Origin: Adineta ricciae
Lineage: Eukaryota > Rotifera > Eurotatoria > Adinetida > Adinetidae
Direction: 5' to 3'
Length of the DNA stretch: 64,000 nt
Assembly: GCA_905250025.1 (NCBI GenBank)
Contig: CAJNOJ010000321.1
Location: 1-64,000 of the forward strand
Positions 25,063-36,800 of this stretch are shown here, in pieces. Below the pieces are notes generated by a model. It was not told where the DNA came from. It was given only the letters and a program-made list of their open reading frames with translations, and made no database searches. Positions within the stretch are counted from its first letter, which is position 1, and the number at the start of each line of letters is the position of its first letter. The translations under genes were made by a program, and so were the position numbers.

Positions 25063-26622
25063 TTAATGAGAACAAGAATGAATATGTTGAAGTATCGAAT
25101 TGGATAATGTGAAGGCTTGATCGAGTGATATTCCGCTAAACATAGAACATAACTTAAATTCGATTTCGAATCAAAGGATAAAACTCACCTCAATTGGAGA
25201 TCATTTTCGTTCATAAATGTAACAATATCATCATACAACATTAAACAAATTTTCGGTTTTTGCGGCTTTAAAAGAGCATTATCAGTGAGATACGATTGAA
25301 TATATTCATTGGGAATGTACTAAATAATGAAAATAAAACGAACTTTGTTGTTGTTGTTGTTGAAAACTTGACTTTTCTTACGGTGAATAAATGAGAAAAT
25401 TTCGTTTGAAATTGTTTTGATTTTTGTTGATCACTATTGGCAATATTAGCACATTTACCGGGAATGATATAACTAATCACAAATTTCGTTTGATCATTGA
25501 CTGATATTGAACAAAATTCACAACGAGTTCCATCGATATCATCATGTTTTCTCCTAGGAGAAAAAAAAAGAATTTGTCTAACCTTGAAACAGGTTTTTTT
25601 TCTCATTAAAACTTGCTTGGAAACATTACTGATTGGTTTATTTGAAGAGAAAGTGCGTGTTGCATTATAATTCGTCATTGCCGATGAACTGGTTGAATAC
25701 GTTGCAAGAGTCTAAAAACAAAATATATATAAGTTGATTCAACAACGACAAGCCCGCGTGGCCTAATGGATTAAGGCATCGGACTCCTACGTTTATTTTG
25801 AACAGAGCCATCCGAAGAGTCCGGGTTCGAGTCCCGGCGCGGGTGTCCACACATTTTGTTCTTTTCTGTTCTCTTTTTCTTGTTCTACTCAGTAACTAAC
25901 GACATGAATCGAAAAAAGGACGTCCTTTACTAAAACCTCGATCGTATCAACAGTATTAATCATTTCCTATAACTAAAGCTTCATTACCTGAGAAACCATT
26001 TCACATAAACTTGTTCGAATAATCTCGTCGGATGTGTCTGAAGCATTGATTCGATCGAAATAGTTCTAATCAACATAGAGTTGTCATTGTTTTTTTTCGA
26101 TTTTCAATTCAATATTTACCGTTTTGTATTTATCAAGTAATACTTCAATTTCATTTTTCAATGATTTGGAGATAATTAAACAAATACAATCAATCCATTG
26201 TTGATCAGGTACATTTCCTGTTTGCCGTTGTCTAAACTCGTGGAACTCAAGCAAAAGAAAAATGTGTATTTTCTTTCGAAATTTACTTCAATTGATTCGA
26301 GATCTTCAAACTTTGTGACCTCCGTGAAGGCGTCACTAATAACGATGATGAAGAATCTTGTAAGCGTTGAAAAATTTGAGGACGTTGGCACGTTGGAAGA
26401 GTCTATAACACATTGCAATACTCAGGAGAAAAAAGCCTCGAGAAAGTGAATTACATATGACATCGGCTGATGCGAACACGGAGAAGATGAGCAAGAGTAA
26501 TCGTTCATTGAGGAGTTTTGTTCGGATGTATTGTGTTCATTGGGAATCGAAGGTAAATTTAAAGGTGGAGGAAATTTTCTGGATCGAACGGTTGAAGTTG
26601 ACTTGATCAATTTTTTATTGCT
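25063..26622 (-). CDS. Uncharacterised protein hosting a tRNA gene in an intron
   Basis: Seven exons (26455..26622, 26287..26402, 26120..26231, 25988..26065, 25382..25711, 25189..25319, 25063..25135) join in phase to 335 residues. The N-terminal about 90 residues are Ser/Pro/Gln-rich and probably disordered. The middle has a helical stretch ('DQQWIDCICLIISKSLKNEIEVLLDKY' region) and a short Cys pair ('CEFCSI'); the C-terminal third ends in 'HSCSH'. I recognise no family. Introns are 52-62 nt except intron 4 (25712..25987, 276 nt), which is long because it contains a tRNA gene on the other strand. A GT..AG segment of 29 nt in exon 5 (about 25551-25580) must be read through, since removing it breaks the frame. 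The gene is divergent from the PssA-like gene (287 bases between starts). Confidence 0.6.
25750..25843 (+). tRNA. tRNA-Arg (anticodon CCT) with a 20-nt intron
   Basis: The cloverleaf folds fully. The acceptor stem GCCCGCG pairs with CGCGGGT (one G-U pair). The D stem is GCCT/AGGC, the anticodon stem TCGGA/TCCGA, and the T stem CCGGG/CCCGG with loop TTCGAGT; the discriminator is G. The loop reads C-T-CCT-A, so the anticodon CCT decodes AGG (Arg). After base 37 there is a 20-nt intron (25788..25807), the canonical position for eukaryotic tRNA introns. A-box (TGGCCTAATGG) and B-box (GGTTCGAGTCC) are present, and a short T-run for Pol III termination follows near 25854. CCA is not encoded. Confidence 0.93.
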
Positions 26623-26909
26623 CATTTCCGTTGACTACGGTGAATGAAAAAAAAGAACAAGAAAGAAAAAAAAAGACTCGAACTAATAGGTTTCATGAGT
26701 CATCATACTTCTCTTGCTGTTATAGATGTCAGTAGAAAGATTTTTCGAAAATTTACAACCGAATTCGAATAATGAATGTTTTCCCGATCGATTTTTTCGA
26801 ATTTTCTTCAAAAATATTCGGAATTTATTAGTGAAAACGTCCGACCAATAGAAGTTCGCGTGTGAACAACGGATCACATTTGATAACAAACAGCAAAAAG
26901 CCAGTCACA
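26623..26909. promoter_or_regulatory. Divergent promoter region
   Basis: A stretch of 287 bases lies between the ATGs of the uncharacterised gene (minus) and the PssA-like gene (plus). It must serve both; no specific element was recognised. Confidence 0.4.
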
Positions 26910-27486
26910 ATGGATAACTACGTGAAAATTGCCAATGAATATCAGCGAAAATTCTTCGGAAATATTCCACATCGGCTGATATTCGCGAATTTGATATGTG
27001 GATTGGTATCTTTATTGATGTCAATCAGTGGTTTTTATCGATTTTCTTCATTATTTATTCTTCTTGCTGGTGTTTGTTCTTATCTCAACAGAAAATCATA
27101 TCGACAACAACATCCGAAACCGGAAACGACAAATCAATTCGAATCTTTCGCTGACATGACTTCATTCGCAGTTGCACCGGTCATTCTCGTTCATTCATTG
27201 AAGAACTGGTCATTTCTACTGATCGTTGCTTTTATCAGCTTTCCGTAATGATAAAAATGAATTTGTTTAGACAAAAGTCAAGATGTCTCTTGTTTTTAGA
27301 TTTGCTGGTGCATACAGAATAGTCAAACTCAATCCGAAATCAACGAACGACTATGTTCTCGGACTTCCATTGCCAGCTGCTGGTATTGTTGTTGCGCTAC
27401 TCGCATTTTTTTCGTTAGTTTCACCGATCATTATGATCATTCTTTCACTGCTCATGAGCGCTTCATTAGAAATTCCTAAACCGTGA
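26910..27486 (+). CDS. PssA-like CDP-alcohol phosphatidyltransferase homologue, probably inactive
   Basis: Exons 26910..27244 and 27300..27486 join in phase to 173 residues; the ATG has good context (CACAATGG). Five to six hydrophobic segments are present. The layout matches bacterial-type phosphatidylserine synthase: 'PHRLIFANLICGLVSLL' at the start, 'FESFADMTSFAVAP' in the middle, then 'FAGAYRIVKLN' and 'YVLGLPLPAAGIVVA', which align with the PssA landmarks D-S-L-A-D..SFGVAP, GA.R..RFN and F.GLPIPAA. The catalytic signature DG(x)2AR(x)8-9G(x)3D(x)3D is not intact: the DG..AR part is missing and the first of the last two aspartates is Glu. Animal PS synthases (PTDSS1/2) are unrelated, so a bacterial-type homologue suggests horizontal transfer followed by loss of activity. 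Its role is unknown. Confidence 0.7.
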
Positions 27487-27728
27487 TACATAATTTCTTC
27501 AGTTTTTTGTCTTTCAACGCAAAATAAATCACGAGTTGTTTAGTTATTTTCATATTTTATACGCAAATTTTTTTTTCAACTAAAAAATTGTGTCTATATA
27601 ATGCGTAACGAAGAAAAAGAAGAATTAAAATAGATATATAGATATATACATATATAGAAAACAAAGAACGAGAACAAATTGTTTAAAAAAATTTTTTAAT
27701 GTCTAACTATCTGTTTGAGTTTAGTTCG

Positions 27729-28855
27729 TTAAATGTAGCATATACCACGTCGACATGCTTCACAGAATTGACTCTGATGCTGTTTCATCATTTTTCCTTT
27801 TCGTTGCATCGGGTCATGACGACGTTGATAAACTTGCTTTGCGTCGATTTGCGCGGGTTTTTGAGGTTCGGCTTCGAGCTGATAGAGCATATCAGGGAAG
27901 AACAACTCAAATATACATTGCGCTAAGTTTTTCATCACTCGGCAGACCTCGTCTAAACAACAAAAGTGATTATTTTCCCAAATAATTCATTAAAACGAGA
28001 ACACTTACCGACATACCAAACAGCTTCGACATATGTTCCACATCGTTCACAATCTTGTCCGAAGATTTCCAAGACAACAAAACCGGGATTCGACGCATAG
28101 ATTGTAAATAAGATTCTTGCGCGCATCGATGTCCAAGCATGTTGACATCGACGTTCTGTACATTTGAATTGTGCCTTTGCATTGTCAAGTTTGCCGTAAA
28201 CTTTAGCTGGATTATTCGAGAAGTATTCGTTAGGAAGTTCACTTTTGGCAAAGAGATAATATCGAACTTTGTGTTTGAGAGACAATGGAATTGAAATACG
28301 ACGAGCGAACTCGGCATGAAATGCTTGAGTTGTATCTTGACAGAAATCTTTTTTGATTTCATCAGGAATTGTTTTAACCAGATTAACTAGAAAAGAAAGG
28401 AAAAACAAATGTTATAGTGAAACGTTGTTGTTCGTTTTGCTGATGTCATCATGAGTCAGCAAAAAAGAAATATTGCTCAACTTACGATCATTTTTTATGT
28501 CCAGAATTTTTGATTTTTCGTCGCTTTCATTTTCTGAATATCCTTCGTCCGCATTGCAGGTGGTTACGACTTGGGATGGTTCATCTTCATCAGTGTTTAT
28601 TGCTGAGAAACACGTTTGTTCCAACTGTTGTTCAATTTCATCGGTACCAGAATCGTAATCAGTTGTTCGACGTTCACGTTGAGGGAAGAAAACATCCTTT
28701 TGATCATGCAAGTCCAATATAACTTCCAATAGACCTCGATGATCATCCACTGACGAACTTCGACGAGGTTTTTCATGTTTCTGGGCTTTTTCCATGTTTG
28801 AATTCGTTGCCGTTTCGCTATGTTGACGACTTAGTTGTGGTATAGAGCCAGTCAT
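27729..28855 (-). CDS. 3CxxC-type zinc-finger protein (RTP/ZAR1-like domain), paralogue A
   Basis: Exons 28486..28855, 28009..28386 and 27729..27952 join in phase to 323 residues, starting from the ATG at 28853-28855. The N-terminal about 120 residues are acidic and low complexity. The rest matches the zf-3CxxC domain: 'KAQFKCTERRCQHAWTSM', 'FVVLEIFGQDCERCG', a Trp-Tyr before 'DEVCRVMKNL', and a final 'FCEACRRGICYI' with the last CxxC-type pair. In vertebrates this domain occurs in receptor-transporting proteins and in ZAR1 oocyte RNA-binding proteins. No transmembrane anchor is present, unlike RTPs. A second member lies upstream at 29824-30582. Confidence 0.85.
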
Positions 28856-29823
28856 ATTGATTTCAGATGGCAATAATACGCGAATGAAAGTGTGTATGTG
28901 TGTGTTTAGTTGAAATCTAAAAATGAGCAGCAACGATTAGAACGCGTTCGCTTTTATGTAGAGAAAAAGAATGATGAGTAATTCCTTCTGCTGGGTATTA
29001 TAGCTATGTGGAGAAATTACAATAAGAAAAGGGAAAAAAGAGAAGAGACAGAAGGAAAAAACCAAGTATAGAACGAGATATTCACGTGAGTCCGCAACGT
29101 GGACGATTCGTTTCTTTCAAATAGAAATGTTAGTGGACAAAATCAACAGCGGACCTTTCAGACAATGTTTACAATGAATATTTTCAATTTGAGAGGAGGT
29201 TAATTATGTAATCAAATGATATTCTTCTTATAAAGGAGTCATTAATTTCACTTTGGTGTTGTAATTTTCTCAATGACGTGGACGAATGGTGTAATAACAT
29301 CGACTAGTCGCATAACTTTCTCTTTCTTTAGTTTTCATCAGATTATGAAATAAATGTCTGAGTTTCACATCGTATTTATATCTCGAGGAAGAAGAGAAAG
29401 AGCGAGATATATGATAAATCATACTGTTTTTTTTTCTTTCGTGTTCTGCACTGTGGAAAACCTTTTATAATCATTCAGTGAGTCATTTGGACGTTTCCAG
29501 AATGATGTAATAACACGCTGTGTATTGCTCTTTGGTTTTTTCCTCAATGTTTCAATTTGGTTGAGTCGTGTACTTTCGTCATTCATAGAAAATCTCGATA
29601 AAATTACGAAATATAACCGAGAACTTGCGGTTGAATTATGTTTTTTTTCTGTTCTTTCGCAGAAAGCACGAGCGTCTTGTTGTTTCATGGCCACGTCGCA
29701 TCATAACAGCTGATGATTCCTTCGATGAGTCATTGCGGAAAAAAGCCAACACGAGAAAATATTCGTTTATTTACAACAAAATTCGTCTAAATGACAAGAA
29801 AAAAACAATTATTTGACTGAAAA
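28856..29823. other. Spacer between the two 3CxxC genes
   Basis: About 970 bases holding the upstream region of paralogue A and the 3' end of paralogue B. A small open frame at about 29419-29583 (minus, 54 codons, basic) is possible but unsupported, so it is not called as a gene. Confidence 0.4.
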
Positions 29824-30582
29824 CTATCTTCTGCACTTATGTTCCCAATTCGATGCAAAACATGATCCAGCTAAACATGCTGAACATAAATTTCTCTCGT
29901 GAAAATTTGTCATACGACTTGCACGTTGTTCGCCTAACGTTAATTCTACGTCTTCGTCCGACGAAGAATCTTGCGATGAAAATTGTCGATTGGAATAAAA
30001 ATTGTCTTTCAATATTCGACAGATATTTCGCATAACACGTGTTGTTTCATCAAGATACCAACATGGCTGAATCTCTTGAAGACATTCTCGACATTTTTGT
30101 GTAAATAAATACGTGAATAAGACATTAACCTTGTTCCTTATTGGTCTCTCTGCGTGAAAAACTGCTCGTCCTCGTGCTGTTGTCCATTCGTGAGAACAAT
30201 CTCGACAACAATATTTGATCTTGGCATTGTGCACGATTTTCAGTATATCATCTGGAAACCAAAATAATTTAAATGGTTCGTTTGTGTTGAGATCTACGTC
30301 ACGAAAAAACATTGGCGGAAGTAAATCATAATCAACGAAGCCAAGTGACCATCGTTCACGCGATGATTGAGAGAAATACTGATTGAGATTAATTTCTAAT
30401 TCTGCATGAAACACATAATAAAAATTTGGACAAAAAAAACTTTTATCTATCGATCGAACTCGACGAGCATTGATGATACATTTCTGATACTCTACAATAG
30501 AAAAAACAAATATGGTTTTTTTCCTCGTTATTAGATAGAAAGTTCATTTACCAGTGTCATTGATAATTGGATTGATGTTCAT
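29824..30582 (-). CDS. 3CxxC-type zinc-finger protein, paralogue B
   Basis: Exons 30552..30582 and 29824..30491 join in phase to 232 residues starting with 'MNINPIIND'. The domain order equals paralogue A: 'FHAELEINLNQYF' (A has 'FHAEFARRI'), then 'KIKYCCRDCSHEWTTARGRA', 'QKCRECLQEIQPCWYLDE', 'VMRNICRIL' and the final Cys motif 'CSACLAGSC'. The insert between motifs 2 and 3 is acidic. It lacks the long N-terminal extension of A. Zinc binding by the Cys pairs is expected from the family; a nucleic-acid or protein partner is not known. Tandem placement on one strand suggests an old local duplication, now divergent. Confidence 0.85.
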
Positions 30583-31243
30583 TGGAAATCAATGATAAGA
30601 GAAGATCTGATTCGGAATGAAATAAATTTGACGAAACAATAAGAAGTAAATATATTATGTCGGGAATAACCCATAAATAGTTGTCTATTATGTTTCTTCT
30701 CTTTTTTGCGTAACGCAATGACGTAAAATTATAGGAAAGAGAAAGGTGGGTGCAAAGACAAAGCAGGTTTATTCCAAATGTATTAACTTCAGTATGAGTG
30801 TGCATTTTACGTAAAATAGTTGTTGTTCGCAATGGACCGTGATAAATAACAATTATTCGACTCATTCAATGTTTTTTCGAACCGAAAAAGGAAGTGCACA
30901 TAAAAAATCATGAAAATCGATGTTCTATTTTGATTATTTCGTCTTCACATGCATGAAAATAGCGATATTTACACGACAGAATATTACAAGGTCAAATCTT
31001 GACTTTTATCACTCAAATAGCTCATTACATTAAAATTTATTATAAGAAGTTCACTGAATACGACCGTGGTGATAAATATGAATTTTATCGATGAGTCAAC
31101 CATCATGTTTGTTCTGAGACATGAAATAAACGTTGAGATATACAAAACAAGTAAACGAAATTAAATTCCCAAAAATGTACTGCAAGATATTCGAAAGACT
31201 TTGAAACACGATGATTTTCTTGTACATTTCATTTGCGTGCAAT
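30583..31243. other. Intergenic
   Basis: About 660 bases with the 5' region of zinc-finger paralogue B and the 3' flank of the TMEM272-like gene. Nothing further is recognised. Confidence 0.4.
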
Positions 31244-32593
31244 TTATTGATTTGATGCTCGTTTAGTGATCGTATATCGAGTAAAAAATACGAGAAATAA
31301 AACAATAGTTAGAAAAATCATGACTAGAAAATAAGTGATCACGATCGATACAAATGAACAATAAACAACTGTTTTATGACACCAAATATCTGGATTATGT
31401 AAAGCTTGTTCGAAATGTGGAGGATATCCAAGTGTGATGAGCCAATATTGTCCACAAAAGAACCAAATGATTAGAAAAGATGTCATCAAAACATCGATAA
31501 AAACTTGTCCGTCATTTGGATCGGATGATGATTCTTCTTCTTCTTCGGTTAAACTTTTCTGTTGTAATCGGTACTTATGCCAGATATTCTGAAGAAGTTT
31601 TGTGATCCAAACAGCTCCGGCAACGAAGAGATAGATGGGTAATTTACTTTGACGTGGACAATCGCTTAGATGACTGACACCTACAAGAAAATCAATGGAT
31701 TTGAAAAGAAAAATTGAAGAATTCTACCGGTTCCGAGCATAATTATTGGTAGAATGAGAAAAAGACAAAGAAAAATTGTTGCTTCTTCTGAAAGAAGATT
31801 AATCGAATGTTGAAAAAAAATCTTTCAAAGAATTTCTCACTTGTTTTCATCAATACTAAAACAGTTTTCTTAGTAAATTCAATTAGAGACTCCGATTCCG
31901 CATATTCTTCCATTAAACGTGATCGTAAACTCCAATAAAGTGGAGTTTCTTTCTGATAATCCAAACTCCATCGTCTTTCATTCTTCAACAAAGAAAATTT
32001 TCAATCTTGATTACAATTCGCCTCTTTTACCTTTTTACTCGATGACGATGTCCTATTCGAATCCCAATAAAACATGGAAAACAGCGATTGTCTATCTGCA
32101 GCACTCTCCACTCTCGCTGAATTCGTCGACGATGTTCGACTATATTTACTTCCATTCGAAAAGTGTAAACCTATGTCCGATGGCATCGATGATAATGTTC
32201 GCGTACTCGAATACGATGATTGATATGAATTTGGTGCCAATAATGACGTTCGATTTGATAATGGATATAAAGACGATGGTCGACATAATGTATTTCGTCG
32301 ATGTGAGAACGATGTTGCTCGTCGTTGTAATTCCATTTGAGAACAAACGATACTTTCGAATGTGATCGAATTTTTGCTGTGATGTGCTGACATTGTTCTC
32401 AAATGTTGTGAATGTGGCATTGTACCACGACGGGCCGCCTGTGGAAAAAAGAAAATGTTGAATAAAATATAAAAATATGATCTTGTCTTTCAAGTAGATT
32501 CTTGTATTTCATGAAGAAAGTAACAAATAACTCATGAACGCTTTATATTTCAATTATAACTTGTTTTTTCTTTCTTCTTACCACTGTAAACAT
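31244..32593 (-). CDS. TMEM272-like four-pass membrane protein
   Basis: Exons 32582..32593, 32031..32438, 31841..31982, 31728..31787 and 31244..31680 join in phase to 352 residues. Residues about 1-190 are a Ser/Arg-rich, probably cytosolic region. The rest has four hydrophobic segments: 'ATIFLCLFLILPIIMLGTG', then 'CPRQSKLPIYLFVAGAVW', 'VLMTSFLIIWFFCGQYWL' and 'FVSIVITYFLVMIFLTIVLF'. The 'DCP.Q..IPIYL.V.G' and 'F..WF.CG..W' signatures resemble the poorly studied TMEM272 family. An acidic Glu/Ser loop lies between TM2 and TM3. The long N-terminal extension is more than I would expect for that family. Exon 1 encodes only four residues, so the exact start is the weakest point. Confidence 0.65.
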
Positions 32594-32971
32594 TTCCTCG
32601 ATGTTGTTGAAGAAGATCTTTGTAGTAAACTCAGGAGAAAATCATGTCTGAAGTGAAAAATCAATGATGAGATGGCGAAGTAGTCGTTGTCGTTCTCTTT
32701 TGGCTCAGATCAATTCCATTTTCTTCATTTGACATTTGATCGTACCATTATCTTAAGATTTTCTATGAAGAAAAAAAAGTGTCATCGAAGTTATTTATAT
32801 TGATGCGTGATGCCGATGGAAATTCGATTGTCTTTCAAGCATGTTTTGTTGAATTTCCATTGTTTAGATTTGGCCTTGTAAGGTGAGAAGAGGAAATCTC
32901 TTATCAGTTGATTTATAATCTCCGAACTTTTTCTCTTTAGCCATTGTTTGAAAAAGAAAAACAAGAAATTG
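32594..32971. promoter_or_regulatory. Divergent upstream region
   Basis: A stretch of 378 bases lies between the starts of the TMEM272-like gene (minus) and the type I membrane protein gene (plus). No motif was recognised. Confidence 0.35.
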
Positions 32972-33619
32972 ATGCATCTCTCATGGCCAACGAATCTATT
33001 CATATGTTTTCTACTAAGTGAGTGAAGAATATTTTCTCATGAGATCTCCAAAAAGATAATTTCAGGTCTTTTCATCGCAATCAACGCGGATTTGGAGTAT
33101 CCGGAAGATTATATTGATAAGACGACACGTAAAATTGACCAATCTAAAACACGAAAAATGTTGCATCATGATGTTCCGGGTTATGATCACGGTCCTGAAA
33201 TCTACAGTGATGAATCAAATGAGGATAGTGAAGGCTTGCCGCAGACAGCTATTTCAACTAGTACAACAACAAAAACCACTACAACTGAATATGAAATAAC
33301 AGAAGCTTATGGAACATTATCAACAACAGATTTTGCAGAACTGATACCTGACCTGTCAATAGTAACGGGAGATTCTGTAGAGATTGACGCGTATCTCCGA
33401 AGAACAAGTAAATATTCTCTGTTCTAATTGTAACATATGTTTTAATCTTTTTTGTTTCATAAAGATAGAGAACGATTGATGCTGAAAATCTTTGCGATTG
33501 TGATGATAACCGCAATGATCAGTTTAACCATCATTTTACTAACACTTTTTTGTATTCGAAAGAAACGTCGTTATGATGGTTACAATCTTCCACAAAATCA
33601 ACCTTCATCAAAAGCATAA
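32972..33619 (+). CDS. Small type I membrane protein, uncharacterised
   Basis: Exons 32972..33017, 33066..33407 and 33465..33619 join in phase to 180 residues. An N-terminal signal peptide ('NLFICFLLSLFIAINA') is split by intron 1. The extracellular part is about 100 residues, acidic and Thr-rich ('TSTTTKTTTTEYEIT'), suited to O-glycosylation, and has no cysteines. One transmembrane segment ('IFAIVMITAMISLTIILLTL') is followed by a basic stop-transfer 'CIRKKRRYDGY' and a short tail. No family is recognised. Only the splice model gives both a signal peptide and a TM segment, which supports it. Confidence 0.65.
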
Positions 33620-33845
33620 ATGATTTTTACTCACATGATTTTCGATCAATTTCCATAAAATATCATTTCCCCTGTTTGAAAAAGGAATAAACGAGATCAC
33701 ATTTCACAGAATGAAGAATATTCTCATTAGTAATTAAATTCTATTATCAAACGGAAACTAAACCGGATATTAATTCTCTTCGCTCAAAAGACGCGCGTTT
33801 TTGTTTATTCTTTTACTGTGAGAGAGAAAGTCAACATCTATTTTG

Positions 33846-36800
33846 ATGAATCCCGAACCAGGAGAATATCGAGACTTTCCTGAACCAAATATCGTTGTTA
33901 ACGATGAACTCGCACATCCATTTGATTCACCGAACCATGCGGAAACTATCAATCGACCGTTGAACGATCTTCCAGGAATCGAAGATTCAAGATTTTATTC
34001 AGATATTCCGATCGATAATTCAATTCCAGTTGAAAATCAGTCCGACAATCTCACCGCGGTGAAAAGCTCCAAACTGAACGAACAGTTCGATGATTTTCAA
34101 GAGATTTCATCCGATCAGGAAGATCAGTTCTTAGCGAAGACAAAACAAATGAATTTCGATGAGAAATTTCAATATTTACAGAACGAATTTGAAAACGCTC
34201 AAAAGATTACGACTCTATTCCAAAAGTAGATATTCAATGAGGTGATAAGGGGTATTTTCTCATTTCGCTTTAGTCAATTAATTTATGTGAAAAATCTCAG
34301 AGACAAATTGAGTTTCTTCTGCTCGGAATGTCGATCGGAGATCATCTCGACATTGAATATTCAACAAAATACCGAGAATTTAACCGAATCACAGTTCGAA
34401 ATGTTGACTTCGTATGCTCCGGAATCGAAGTTCGTTTCATCGACCGTAGCAAAAAGATTACTCAATCAAAAATCGGATTCAAACCTTGCGAATGAATATC
34501 AAATTCGGGTGAATCATGCTCGATCGATAATGAAGATCTACAGAGCAACGAAAAAGTTACAGATTCGATTATCAACATTGAATGATCTTCTAGTCAAATC
34601 AGTTCTTTCGAAAAATGAACGTTTTCATGAAATTGAACAATTTGCTCTTCTTCCGAAAAAGTTCTTTGAAAGTGTTGATGATGTTTATCAATATGAAACG
34701 ACGAAAGGAAAAGTTTTTATCCGTTGTATTGACAAACAGATCAAAGAAAACGAAGTGGAGATATTTTGTATTGATCATTGGAAACATCCGTTGGCACAAA
34801 TCAGTTATAATTTAGCTGAAAAGTATTCGTTTATATTCGATATTCATTTTAAACGAGTTATTACGTCTTATGATCAATTAACTATCGCCATTCCGTGTTT
34901 TTTACTATCTTCAACTTCAAACCATCGACAAATGTTTATTCGCTTGAGTAAGACGAAGCACTTTCAATCGAAAAGAAAACTTTCTTCACTTTCAGAACGT
35001 TCTATGGATCCATTGATTCACATTCCCGCAAGAGTCGAACTCTATAATGAAATTCATTATGCAGTCTTTCGTCTGACGCATTCCCTAAGTGACATTTCAG
35101 TCGAAGCGATTTTCTTTTATCCATTCGAAATCTTAAAAGAATCTCAAAATGGTAAGAAAAATTCCAACTTTCATTCCTTTGCTCACCGACTGAAAATAAC
35201 GATTGTGATTTTGCATTTGCCGAAGAGAAAGAACATATCCATGTTGCCTTACCTGTCTCACTATTTCGATCTGCGTGATCATCGATCGGAAAACTCTGAA
35301 TGTTGATGAAATTCTTTTAGGTTCGAATTGCAATTATACCTGTGATCATTCATCTGCATTTCGAATTGAAACACCGAAAAACTATTTCATTCGTTCGCCA
35401 CGCGTCCGTTTTGTCCCATTGAATCATGATCTTATCCAATGTATTCACAGTAAACGAATGTTGTCTTTCGTTTCCAAAGAGATTTGTTCAGTTTGAAAAG
35501 GTTTGAAAAACGAGGATCAATTATTATCGTCATCAGATCTGATCGAAATCCAATGGTTTAAAGAAAACAAAATCGAAGGTTTTGTCAGCATAACTCTTCA
35601 GTTGACTCGACATTTCAATCGAGTTAACCAGGCCAATGAAGATTTGCGTAAACGACGTCGAAAAGGTCAAAGTAATACAAAATCTTCAACTAGACTTCTC
35701 ATCATTTGTACTTTCTTAGGAAAGATCCTTTTTCAACGTCAAAAGTTCGAACAAGATAAATACGACGAAACCGGCAGTTCTTTGAGTATAACACCAACAC
35801 CAACGAACATTTCGACTCCATTGAACGGCATCTCACATTTACCAACATTATCTTTCATTCTCGAACGAACACAGAATGATCAATCTGAAGAGATCACACG
35901 AAAAAAACTGAATTTCAACCGGGAAAATAACTCACAAACGATATTCAAGTGGAAGCTGGATAGTTTTCAAAATCAAAATGCTCCTATCATTTTACTTGGA
36001 TATAAAAACCGAAAATGGAAAAATTGTAATCATTTAGTGAAGATTTCGACAACTGATGACAAAGATACGTTCGTGATCCATTCCGTAGGAATTTCTCCAC
36101 TCTTTTCCAAGAGAACAAATGTCGTTTTTAGACAATTTTAGTCGATCGGATGATTCTCATTCGTTGTTGGCCGGAATCGACCAACGAAGGAAGATTCGAC
36201 AAATTAGCGGAGAATCTTTGGTCCATGTCATCAATGAAATTGTTTTCTTGTGTTCTCGCACGAGATCCAACAAGTTTAACACGTTACGGACTTGTTATCA
36301 TACCAATTGAAAAACAACATCTCGCCGAAGATCTTCTTCGACAACGAAACTATACGGAATGGATATTTAATGAACAATCTATCGAAGAAAACATCAGTCA
36401 GACAAGAATTCATCAATATCAATCGCAGCACACTTTATCATTCAATGAATCGGTGAAGAATATTTCGAAATATGTACAATTTTGTCTGCAGGAAGGAACT
36501 TATGTAACGATTTTTCCAACCGGGAATATTGATTTGCACGAAAAAGGTTGAACACTTCCCATTAAACTTTAACGTTTCACTTTCATGTCTTCACAGTTGA
36601 ACTTAATCTTCGATTACACGCTCAATATCCAATTTTCCTCGAATTCGACATTTATCCAATTGATATTTATCGTCAAAAGACCGACGAAGACTTCATTGGC
36701 ACCTTAGATATCTACGAAATCAATGAACATGCGACGACATTGAAATCAAGCAGTAGTACATTAGTAATTCTCAGAGAAAAATCTTCGAAAATAAGTGATT

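Noticed and set aside
25551..25580. 29-nt GT..AG segment in the unknown gene that looks like a tiny intron
   Set aside because: Its removal shifts the frame into an early stop, while reading through keeps a long open exon.
25665..25850. Minus-strand frame over the tRNA
   Set aside because: It is the antisense of the tRNA and part of the host intron; the cloverleaf explains the sequence.
29419..29583. Small basic minus-strand frame between the two zinc-finger genes
   Set aside because: 54 codons without homology, splice context or a clear promoter; left uncalled.
31096..31305. Minus-strand frame overlapping the end of the TMEM272-like gene
   Set aside because: Different frame from the well-supported last exon; a shadow.
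35275..35320. Reading the death-domain gene straight through this segment with an alternative 76-nt intron upstream
   Set aside because: A 46-nt intron here fits phase on both sides without an extra long intron; the alternative is kept only as a caveat.
35494..35496. Apparent in-frame TGA in the death-domain gene
   Set aside because: A 51-nt intron (35450-35500) with good sites and matching phase removes it, so it is not a lesion.
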